A stretch of 60,559 nt of DNA. Source: Spirochaetota bacterium (GTDB lineage Bacteria; Spirochaetota; Spirochaetia; Treponematales; Treponemataceae). The position numbers and the translations under genes were made by a program. The notes under the pieces were generated by a model that did no database searches, was not told the origin of the DNA, and worked only from the letters and a program-made list of their open reading frames with translations. The stretch is from positions 1-60,559 of the forward strand of contig JAEWMY010000032.1 of the NCBI GenBank assembly GCA_023393015.1, given 5' to 3'. Of the stretch, positions 53,206 through 60,559 are shown in pieces. Positions within the stretch are counted from its first letter, which is position 1, and every line of letters begins with the position of its first letter.

Positions 53206-53979
53206 ATGATCGGAACCATCGTAAATTGCGTCGCCATTATCGCCGGCTCACTGGCCGGCATTCTTTTTTCACGGAAGGTATCGAAAGAACTCTCGGGCGT
53301 CATCTGCTCCGCCGCTGGCATCGTAACCCTCGTCATCGGGATGCAGCTCGCCTTCAAGGCGCAGAACATCATCTACCTCGCGCTTTCCCTCATCATCGGC
53401 GGGATACTCGGCTCCTGGTGGGACATCGACGGCAAGATTCTTTCCGTCGGACGTTTTCTCGAGCGGAGATTCGGCGGTAAGGGCGAGGCCGCGTCCGGCG
53501 GCGATAGCGCCGGAACGGCGACCGAGGGCGCGGCGAGCGAGGGCGCGAGTTCCCGTTTCGCCTACGCTTTTCTTAACGCCTCGGTACTGTTTTGCGTCGG
53601 GGCCATGGCCATCGTCGGCTCCTTCAAGGCGGGAACGGAAGGCGACTGCACGCTTCTCTATACGAAGTCGGTGCTCGACGGCTTCATGTCCATCGTCTTC
53701 GCCGCCGCCATGGGAATCGGCACGATCTTTTCGGCCTTGTCCATACTCGTGTATCAGGGCCTTTTGACGCTCGCCTCGGGGTACGTCAAGCCGTACGTCT
53801 CCGAACAGATGATCGCTGAACTGACCGGTATCGGCGGGGCCTTTATCGTCATGATCGGGATCAACCTCCTCGAGCTCAAGAAGCTCAAGACGGCGAATTA
53901 CCTCCCCGCGATGATCGTAACCGTCCTGTTCGTGCTCGCCGATCCCTGGTTTGCCCGTTTTTTGGCCCTTTTCGTTTGA
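53206..53979 (+). CDS. DUF554 membrane protein
   Basis: A 257-residue polytopic membrane protein of the DUF554 family, whose function is unknown (YdfK/YqgA-type proteins). Visible are the N-terminal GTIVNCVAIIAGSLAGILFSR, the repeated helix VIGMQLAF, FCVGAMAIVGSFKAGTEGDCTLLYTKSVLDG and IGGAFIVMIGINLLELK. A glycine/alanine-rich loop lies at about residues 90-115. ATG at 53206 starts the conserved block; the open frame above it coincides with the promoter. Its end overlaps the promoter of the ABC ATPase gene. Confidence 0.9.
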   Translation: MIGTIVNCVAIIAGSLAGILFSRKVSKELSGVICSAAGIVTLVIGMQLAFKAQNIIYLALSLIIGGILGSWWDIDGKILSVGRFLERRFGGKGEAASGGDSAGTATEGAASEGASSRFAYAFLNASVLFCVGAMAIVGSFKAGTEGDCTLLYTKSVLDGFMSIVFAAAMGIGTIFSALSILVYQGLLTLASGYVKPYVSEQMIAELTGIGGAFIVMIGINLLELKKLKTANYLPAMIVTVLFVLADPWFARFLALFV

Positions 53980-54004
53980 CAGACGCCCGAAATCTGCATA
54001 AAAT
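53976..54004 (+). promoter_or_regulatory. Promoter of the ABC ATPase gene
   Basis: TTGACA (53976-53981), a 17-base spacer and TAAAAT (53999-54004). A near-perfect AGGAGG follows before the ATG at 54036. Confidence 0.8.
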
Positions 54005-54035
54005 GGCTTCTATAAGATAACTTTAGGAGGCCATA

Positions 54036-55148
<1,113 letters not shown>

Positions 55149-55171
55149 TCCGCGCTTTCTTGGCAATGATA

Positions 55172-55204
55172 AAGCCGTCCGCAAGGACGGCTTTTTTTTT
55201 TTTT
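55172..55204 (+). terminator. Strong intrinsic terminator after the ABC ATPase gene
   Basis: An 8-bp stem AGCCGTCC/GGACGGCT with GCAA tetraloop (55174-55193) and a run of twelve T residues, extendable by flanking A-T pairs. The reverse-strand radical SAM gene ends at its edge. Confidence 0.95.
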
Positions 55205-56201
55205 ATTGTTGTGTCTTATCCGAAAGACCGCTCTCGCACAGCCAGTCGCAGAATTGGCAGATATCGGACGTCTTGCCGGGGAGTGGCACTCCTCGGGCCT
55301 CGAGTTCCTTCCGGACGGCGCCGAGGCCACGCTCGTAGCAGGCGCGAACCTGCGGCATCGCGCGCGCCCGTTCGACGAGCTTCGCGTAGCCGTCGCGTAG
55401 GTGTCCCGCGATCAGCTCGGGCCGCTCGTTCGCGAAACCGCAGCATACCGCTACCGAACCGTCGGGATGGACGTAGAGCACGTTTCCCGGTCCTTCGCAC
55501 CAGTCGTCGGAAAACCATCGTTCCGCCTTCCATGCGGCAGGATCGGACCCCGGTGCGGAAAACGGTATGGTGAGTATCGGGATGTCGATACCCGATCCGT
55601 CGTCCGCGCCGAGTTCGCGGTTTTTCCGCGCCGCGGAGTTCCGTATCGCCAACGGGGCGCCGTCCGTGGAGACGAGCGTCGCGTCGAGCGCGCGGGCCAG
55701 GCTCTCCAGTCGGGCAATCGGCGCGCCCCCGTCGCGGTCAAGGGCCGAGACTATCTCGAACCAGTCGTTTCTGCCTGATATCCTACCCGCCTCGAGGAAG
55801 AACTCCGCGATTTTTCCGCCGTCCTGCCCGTGCCAGTCGTCGAAGCTGACCGCGAGAGTACCGTCGAATCCCGCGTTGACGATCGCCGAGAGGGAGGCCG
55901 CGAGTTCGTCTCCGGATTTCCACCACGTTCCGTTCGTCATGAGTCTGTCGAAGTACATCCCGAGTTCGACCGCCGACCGGATGATCGCGGACACGAAACC
56001 GAGTTCGAGGAAGGGCTCCCCTCCGGAGAAACCCACGCGGTCGACTCCTCCTTCCGCGCAGTCCGCGAGGAAGGCGAGAGCGTCGTCGAGCGGGAGCGTT
56101 CCCTTCGAACGGTCGACGCGGCAATGGCCGCAGGCGAGGTTGCAGGACGACGTGGGAGCGAAGATGATCTCGCGGGGAGAATAGGATTTGCCGGGCATCA
56201 T
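55203..56201 (-). CDS. Radical SAM protein with SPASM-like C-terminal cysteines
   Basis: A 332-residue radical SAM enzyme. The cluster motif CNLACGHC (C20, C24, C27) and GGEPFLE are present. The C-terminal region has several cysteines (DDWCEGPGN, AVCCGF, CQFCDWLC), as in SPASM domains that hold extra [4Fe-4S] clusters in peptide- or protein-modifying enzymes. No small peptide substrate gene is seen next to it. It is second in an operon with the RNB ribonuclease, overlapping by four bases. ATG 56201 or 56198 could be used. The substrate is unknown. Confidence 0.85.
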   Translation of the reverse strand: MMPGKSYSPREIIFAPTSSCNLACGHCRVDRSKGTLPLDDALAFLADCAEGGVDRVGFSGGEPFLELGFVSAIIRSAVELGMYFDRLMTNGTWWKSGDELAASLSAIVNAGFDGTLAVSFDDWHGQDGGKIAEFFLEAGRISGRNDWFEIVSALDRDGGAPIARLESLARALDATLVSTDGAPLAIRNSAARKNRELGADDGSGIDIPILTIPFSAPGSDPAAWKAERWFSDDWCEGPGNVLYVHPDGSVAVCCGFANERPELIAGHLRDGYAKLVERARAMPQVRACYERGLGAVRKELEARGVPLPGKTSDICQFCDWLCESGLSDKTQQ

Positions 56202-58066
56202 TCGGCCACCGGAATAAAGCTCACCGTTTGCTCGGGGATTCTGACGTTTCCCGCGCGTATCCTGATACGCGCGTTCAATTCGGCGTCAGGAGGGGTCGTT
56301 ATCCTCGATTCCTGGGCGAACTCAGGGATAAGGATCGTCGTCTGGTTTCCCGCGATCTCGACGACGACGGCCTCTCCGACCCATTCGGGATGCCGGGAAA
56401 GGTGCACGAGCGTCCAGTGCATGTTCGACTCGCGTTCCGCGAAGGTACATTCGCGCGCGGCCGAGTCTCCGGAGGCGACGCGGGTGAGCATGTCGTCCGC
56501 GTCCATCGGTGTCTTGCCGTCGAGGAAACGTCCGAGTTGCTGATGGGAGACGAGGTCGCCGTATCGCCTCAAGGGGCTCGTGACCTGACTGTACATCCCG
56601 AGGCCGAGTCCCGCGTGGTCCGAGGGGATAGTCCCGACCTTGCGGGAGCGCATCGATCGCCGCTTGCGGTACTCGCCCGCGAGGCCGGGTGGCAGGTCTT
56701 TCGGTATCTCGGGCCGTTCCTGACTCACGTACTGAAAGGGAATCCCGTTTTTAAAGGCGAAGCGCGCCGCGGCCTCACCGGCGATCAGCATCATCTCGCG
56801 TACCATGTCCGCGGCGACCTCGTCCGTGACCGACTCGAAAAAGACGGTGGCGGGACCGTCGGGTCCGGGCCCGACCGAGACGTGCGTCTCGGGTAATTCG
56901 ATGAACACCGCGTCCGCCGACCTGCGGCGCGCTACGTTGCGTTCAGCTATCGCGAACAGCGGCGAGAGTCCCGGCTCGTTCCGGCGCGCCGATGCCTCTG
57001 CATAGGTAAGGCGCGTGACGCGCACGACGGTACGGTGTACCGAAACCCCGTCGATCGCGCCCGAGTCCGTGAAGGTTACGCGAAAGGAAAGCGCGAAGGA
57101 TTCCGGAGCGAGGCCGAGGGCGAAGTGCTCGAGCGAAGCGTCCGCGAGCATGCGCGAGGCGCCTTCGGGAACATAGAGCGTCGAGCCCCGGCCGCGGGCG
57201 TCCTTGTCCGCCTCGCTGTCGGGAAGCACGGTGGAGGCTGGGTCAGCGACGTGAACCCACAGGGCATCCCCGTCGATCGATACCGCGTCGTCGGGATCGG
57301 AACTCCACGCGTTGTCGATCGCCCAGGCGTCGAGGGTCGTCAGATCGAGTCGGTCTCCGCGCTCGGGAGGAGGGGGAACACTCGCGGTCGAGGAATTGAG
57401 ACTCAGGCCATGCCTCGAAGGCCAGGGATTTCGCTCGAGTTTCCAAAGGCCGGAGGCGAGCAGTACCGAATGGGCGCTGACCGCGGTTTCGGGAAATCCC
57501 GCCTCCTTGAGAGATTTTGATTTGTCGCTCATGCCGAGCGCGAGGGCCTCGATATCCTGAAGGAACCGGGCGTCGTCCGGCGGGAGAGGGAAATCTTTGT
57601 CGGACACTGCCTTTTTAAGACGCGCTATGGCGGCGGATCGTTCGGCGCCGGCGCGCTCCCGTTCCGCGTCCTTGCGCGCGATCGTCTCGATCTCCTCCGT
57701 CGTGCGTATCCGCACCGGTTCCGCCGGATCGTCGCACTCGAAGAGGGGAGAATCGCGAACGGCCTTCCAAACCGCCCAGGCGGACTCGGGGGCGTACGAT
57801 CCCCAAATAAGTTCGGTAAGCTCCGCGTACGATGGCCGTTCTTCCGGGAAAAAATCGACGGCGTCCTTCGGTTCGCCCGTCGGGAGCGTCGCCGATAACA
57901 GGGCGGATAGGTTCTGAACCGGGCCCGCATGAAGGAGTTGAATGTCCTTTTCGCGTACCTTTTTTTCGCCTCCCTCGAGGGTTATCGTGATCTTTCCCGA
58001 ATCGAGGGCGGTAATGAGTCCCGGTTGACCCTTGTACAGTACTACGGCGCGAATCTGCGGTTTCAT
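56198..58066 (-). CDS. RNB-domain 3'-5' exoribonuclease (RNase II-like)
   Basis: A 622-residue member of the RNase II/R superfamily, which degrades RNA from the 3' end. The catalytic aspartates are seen in AIDNAWSSDPDDAVSIDG (D251, D257, D259, D260), and later LGMYSQVTSPLRRYGDLVSHQQL gives the RNB C-terminal block with the conserved Arg. The N-terminal region lacks standard cold-shock domains and the C-terminal S1 domain is short or divergent, so it differs from typical RNase R. The promoter lies 6 bases from the ATG, so the transcript is predicted leaderless. It is followed by the radical SAM gene. Confidence 0.88.
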   Translation of the reverse strand: MKPQIRAVVLYKGQPGLITALDSGKITITLEGGEKKVREKDIQLLHAGPVQNLSALLSATLPTGEPKDAVDFFPEERPSYAELTELIWGSYAPESAWAVWKAVRDSPLFECDDPAEPVRIRTTEEIETIARKDAERERAGAERSAAIARLKKAVSDKDFPLPPDDARFLQDIEALALGMSDKSKSLKEAGFPETAVSAHSVLLASGLWKLERNPWPSRHGLSLNSSTASVPPPPERGDRLDLTTLDAWAIDNAWSSDPDDAVSIDGDALWVHVADPASTVLPDSEADKDARGRGSTLYVPEGASRMLADASLEHFALGLAPESFALSFRVTFTDSGAIDGVSVHRTVVRVTRLTYAEASARRNEPGLSPLFAIAERNVARRRSADAVFIELPETHVSVGPGPDGPATVFFESVTDEVAADMVREMMLIAGEAAARFAFKNGIPFQYVSQERPEIPKDLPPGLAGEYRKRRSMRSRKVGTIPSDHAGLGLGMYSQVTSPLRRYGDLVSHQQLGRFLDGKTPMDADDMLTRVASGDSAARECTFAERESNMHWTLVHLSRHPEWVGEAVVVEIAGNQTTILIPEFAQESRITTPPDAELNARIRIRAGNVRIPEQTVSFIPVAE

Positions 58067-58072
58067 TTCTTC

Positions 58073-58102
58073 AGTCTAGCATTTAGCGTTCATGCGTCTC
58101 AA
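58073..58102 (-). promoter_or_regulatory. RNB ribonuclease promoter, predicted leaderless
   Basis: On the minus strand: TTGAGA (58097-58102), an 18-base spacer, and TGC-TAGACT (TAGACT at 58073-58078), 6 bases before the ATG at 58066. It is divergent from and close to the lysC promoter. Confidence 0.65.
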
Positions 58103-58109
58103 GGGAGTA

Positions 58110-58138
58110 TTGTCATTAACGCGCCGATTTGGTATAAA
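58110..58138 (+). promoter_or_regulatory. lysC-dapB promoter
   Basis: TTGTCA (58110-58115), a 17-base spacer and TATAAA (58133-58138), leaving a leader of about 45 bases with GAGGTGGAG before lysC. No lysine riboswitch fits in this short leader. Confidence 0.78.
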
Positions 58139-58188
58139 TATGCATTACTACGTCAGCTCGTGAATAAATATAGAGGTGGAGTTCAATC

Positions 58189-59574
58189 ATGATCGTAATG
58201 AAATTCGGCGGTTCTTCGGTTGCGAACGCGGAGCGTATCAGGCATGTTGCGGGGATTATCCGGAAATTCGCCGATAAACGCCCCGTGATCGTCCTTTCCG
58301 CCATGGGGGATACGACCGACGACCTGCTCGACGCGGCGGACGCAGCTCTCGGCGGTGTCGTTACCGTCGACGCGATCGAGAAACTTCACAAGGATACGGC
58401 CTCCGAACTCGGAATCCTTCCGAGCGTGGTCGATCCTCTCCTCGGCGAGCTTCGAACCCTTCTTACCGGGATATCGATGTTGCGCGAGGTGAGCCCGCGT
58501 TCCCGAGACTACCTCGTGTCCTTCGGCGAACGGCTGTCCGTACGCATCATGGCGGCCTTTCTTTCCTCGCAGTCCGTACGCGCCGAGGCCCGTGACGCCT
58601 GGGACGTCGGCTTCGCGTCCGATTCGAATTACATGAACGCGGACCTTCTTCCCGAAACCTGGGAGAACGTCCGGAAGATTCTCGGACCCTACGCCGCCGG
58701 CAAGTCAGGCGACGGCATGCCGATCCCCGTCGTTACCGGATTTATCGCCAAGGACGCGAAGGGATCCATCACGACGCTCGGCCGCGGCGGCAGCGACCTG
58801 ACGGCGACCTTCATCGGCGCGGCCCTCGACGCCGAGGAGGTGCAAACCTGGAAGGACGTCGACGGCATCCTGACGACCGATCCGCGCGTCGTGAAGGAAG
58901 CGCGCCCCGTTCCCGTCGCGACGTACGACGAGGTGGCCGAGCTCGCCTATTTCGGCGCGCAGGTGCTTCATCCGCGTTCGATGCAGCCGTGCCTGCAGAC
59001 GGGCACGCCGGTACGCGTGAAGAACTCGTACAACCTCGACGCCCCCGGTTCCATCATCGTCACGAGCCATCCCTTGACTCCTTCTCCCGTCAGGGCGATT
59101 ACCTCGAAGAAGGGCGTGACCCTCGTCGATATCGTCTCCACGAGGATGCTCGGACAGTACGGGTTTCTCGCCAAGGTATTCGATTCCTTCGCCGCGCACA
59201 GCGTGAGCGTCGACGTCGTCGCGACCTCGGAGGTTTCCGTGTCGCTCACCGTCGACAGCAAGAGGGCGAATCTCGCGCAGCTCAGGCACGATCTCGAGAA
59301 ATTCTCGAGCGTCGACGTGCGCAAGGAACGGGCAATCGTGACGATAATCTGCGACGTGAAGCGCTCGAGCCTCATTCTCTCGGCGACATTCGAGGCGCTT
59401 TCCGCGGCGGGGATCAACGTGCAGATGATCAGCCAGGGAGCTTCCAAGGTGAATATCAGCCTCATTTGCGACTCGGCTGAGGCCGACCATGTCGTGAAGG
59501 TGTTGCATGAGCGCTATTTCGGAAAGGACGGAAAGCAAGACCGTATCGGAGAGAGCGCGGGAGGCGCCGCATGA
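58189..59574 (+). CDS. lysC: Aspartate kinase
   Basis: Aspartokinase phosphorylates aspartate, the first step towards lysine, diaminopimelate, threonine and methionine. The 461-residue product has the N-terminal KFGGSSVANAERI motif, the kinase blocks VLSAMGDTTDDLL and GRGGSDLTATFIGAAL, and two C-terminal ACT domains (VTLVDIVSTRMLGQYGFLAKVF; INVQMISQGASKVNISLIC), which usually mediate lysine or threonine feedback. The length and ACT arrangement suit the LysC/AK-III-like class. The stop overlaps the dapB start, and with dapL (8821-10050) it completes part of the diaminopimelate route. Confidence 0.95.
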   Translation: MIVMKFGGSSVANAERIRHVAGIIRKFADKRPVIVLSAMGDTTDDLLDAADAALGGVVTVDAIEKLHKDTASELGILPSVVDPLLGELRTLLTGISMLREVSPRSRDYLVSFGERLSVRIMAAFLSSQSVRAEARDAWDVGFASDSNYMNADLLPETWENVRKILGPYAAGKSGDGMPIPVVTGFIAKDAKGSITTLGRGGSDLTATFIGAALDAEEVQTWKDVDGILTTDPRVVKEARPVPVATYDEVAELAYFGAQVLHPRSMQPCLQTGTPVRVKNSYNLDAPGSIIVTSHPLTPSPVRAITSKKGVTLVDIVSTRMLGQYGFLAKVFDSFAAHSVSVDVVATSEVSVSLTVDSKRANLAQLRHDLEKFSSVDVRKERAIVTIICDVKRSSLILSATFEALSAAGINVQMISQGASKVNISLICDSAEADHVVKVLHERYFGKDGKQDRIGESAGGAA

Positions 59575-60344
59575 GAATAGCCCTCGTCGGTTACGGAAAG
59601 ATGGGACACATGATCGCGAAGGCTTGCGAGACGCGCGGGCATACGGTCGCGTGTACCGTCGACCTGTTCGCTCAGGACGCGTCCTGTATCACCTCCGATC
59701 ACGCCGAGATGGCGCGGTCGGTACTCGGATCGGGCGCCGAGGCGGTCATTGAATTCTCGCATCCCGCGTCGGCCCTGGGAAACATCCGCGCGCTCGTGCC
59801 GACCGGCATCCCCCTCGTCGTCGGCACCACGGGCTGGAAGGACAGCCTTCCCGAGGTCGCTTCACTCGTCGAGCGCGAAGGATCGAGACTCCTGCACGCC
59901 GCCAACTTCTCGGTCGGCGTGAACCTCTTTTACCGAATCGTCGCCGAGGCCGCGCGCCTCGTGTCGGAATTCGACGAATACGACACGGCCGTGTTCGAGT
60001 CGCACCATAATCAGAAAGTGGACAGCCCCTCGGGCACGGCGCTCGATATCGCGCAGAGGATACTCGCCAACATGCCCTCGAAGACCCGCGTCGTTGCAGA
60101 TCCCTTCGACAGGAAACCCGAGAAGGACGAGCTGCACGTCGCGAGCGTACGCGTCGGATCGGTTCCCGGGACGCATACCGTCTGGTTCGACTCGCCGGCG
60201 GATACAATCGAGCTCACGCATACCGTCAGGACGCGCGAAGGCCTCGCGATGGGCGCGGTTCGCGCGGCCGAGTGGCTCGCCTCCGTCGATCGCGGCTCTG
60301 CTTCGGGCGTGTTTACCATGCAGGACGTTTTCGACTCGCTTTAA
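59571..60344 (+). CDS. dapB: 4-hydroxy-tetrahydrodipicolinate reductase
   Basis: DapB reduces hydroxytetrahydrodipicolinate to tetrahydrodipicolinate, the substrate of DapL. The 257-residue product has the nucleotide motif ALVGYGKMGHMIAKA, VVGTTGW, NFSVGVNLFY and the catalytic His-x-x-x-Lys region ESHHNQKVDSPSGTA. It lacks part of the longer N-terminal insert of enteric DapB, as is usual in many bacteria. It is translationally coupled to lysC. dapA is not in the window. Confidence 0.95.
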   Translation: MRIALVGYGKMGHMIAKACETRGHTVACTVDLFAQDASCITSDHAEMARSVLGSGAEAVIEFSHPASALGNIRALVPTGIPLVVGTTGWKDSLPEVASLVEREGSRLLHAANFSVGVNLFYRIVAEAARLVSEFDEYDTAVFESHHNQKVDSPSGTALDIAQRILANMPSKTRVVADPFDRKPEKDELHVASVRVGSVPGTHTVWFDSPADTIELTHTVRTREGLAMGAVRAAEWLASVDRGSASGVFTMQDVFDSL

Positions 60345-60446
60345 GTGACGGCACCGTGCGTTTTCGCTCAGGTCAATTAGTGCTTTCAATATTGTTGTGG
60401 CTTCAGTCCAGAAATATTGAGCCACCAGGCGAATTATAGAAGATAT

Positions 60447-60481
60447 ACCTCCTCGGAAAGAGACTCCGTTCCCGAGGAGGT
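60447..60481 (+). promoter_or_regulatory. Hairpin sequestering the ribosome site of the terminal ORF
   Basis: CCTCCTCGG (60448-60456) pairs with CCGAGGAGG (60472-60480), extendable by A60447-T60481, with a 15-base loop. The second arm contains the AGGAGG ribosome site 6 bases before the ATG at 60487, so the message would hide its own start. Confidence 0.75.
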
Positions 60482-60486
60482 TCATC

Positions 60487-60559
60487 ATGGCAACACCCGC
60501 TTCCCGAACACCTCGCATCAAACGACCGGAGTTCTGTCCGAACGCTGACTGTCCCTACC
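60487..60559 (+). CDS. Start of a zinc-ribbon, possibly transposase, reading frame (3' end outside window)
   Basis: Only 24 residues are visible, starting MATPASRTPRIKRPEF and continuing with a CPNxDCPY cysteine pair. Such N-termini are common in insertion-sequence transposases with a zinc-binding domain, but other zinc-ribbon proteins cannot be excluded. The strong AGGAGG site is hidden in a hairpin. Between dapB and this ORF are AT-rich inverted repeats (GTGGCT at 60397-60402 and AGCCAC at 60420-60425; CAATATT at 60387-60393 and AATATTG at 60413-60419), which might mark an element end. Confidence 0.45.
   Translation, partial: MATPASRTPRIKRPEFCPNADCPY

Noticed and set aside
58139..58188. 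Lysine riboswitch before lysC
   Set aside because: Only about 45 bases lie between the predicted transcription start and the ATG, far too short for the lysine aptamer.

Overview
The window is about 60.6 kb of GC-rich chromosome from a spirochaete of the Treponema/Spirochaeta type. The main evidence is the cheA-cheW-cheX-cheY block whose CheW carries a CheR-like tail, a FliG1-type second FliG, a spirochaetal lipoprotein, tandem predicted outer-membrane barrels, and an LL-diaminopimelate aminotransferase. The cell appears able to make branched-chain amino acids, arginine and lysine/diaminopimelate, which suggests a free-living or gut organism rather than a reduced pathogen.

Layout. 1-6.1 kb: branched-chain amino acid genes (cimA 3' end, leuB, ilvD, ilvB) around a divergent XRE repressor, with inverted-repeat operators. 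6.1-8.8 kb: an MBOAT acyltransferase and SGNH partner for cell-surface glycan acylation. 8.8-10.1 kb: dapL. 10.1-12.2 kb: two reverse-strand predicted outer-membrane proteins. 12.2-17.1 kb: the chemotaxis block, closed by a strong terminator. 17.1-22.8 kb: a pseudo-receiver regulator, then smc with a small membrane protein and a repeat-rich lipoprotein. 22.9-28.2 kb: a PAS-GGDEF-EAL protein, a phosphoesterase and a large metalloprotease-like/propeller/barrel surface protein. 28.3-38.7 kb: tRNA-Pro, a response regulator, a zinc-dependent phospholipase C-like protein, FliG1, a PreP-like M16C protease, a 65-residue protein, ClpB and a thymidine-kinase-like protein. 38.8-50.3 kb: an SDR, then the arginine genes argC-J-B-D, an antiporter interrupted by one TAG, argG, a DUF368 transporter, a flavin reductase-like protein and argH. 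50.4-60.3 kb: ssb, a ferritin-like/VIT iron protein, an MFS permease, DUF554, an orphan UgpC/MsmX-type ATPase, a radical SAM gene with an RNB ribonuclease gene, then lysC-dapB. The last 73 bases begin a zinc-ribbon, possibly transposase, reading frame.

The most noteworthy signals are regulatory. A 21-codon ORF with a perfect ribosome binding site, ending in three leucine and three arginine codons, lies between a good promoter and argC. It is followed by three hairpins and preceded by helically phased TGCAT repeats, so it looks like an arginine leader peptide combined with an ARG-box operator. A second theme is promoter geometry: several genes have a TANNNT -10 element only 6-9 bases before the start codon and no useful Shine-Dalgarno sequence, which predicts leaderless transcripts. 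All functional statements are inferred from sequence reading alone; no database search was run.
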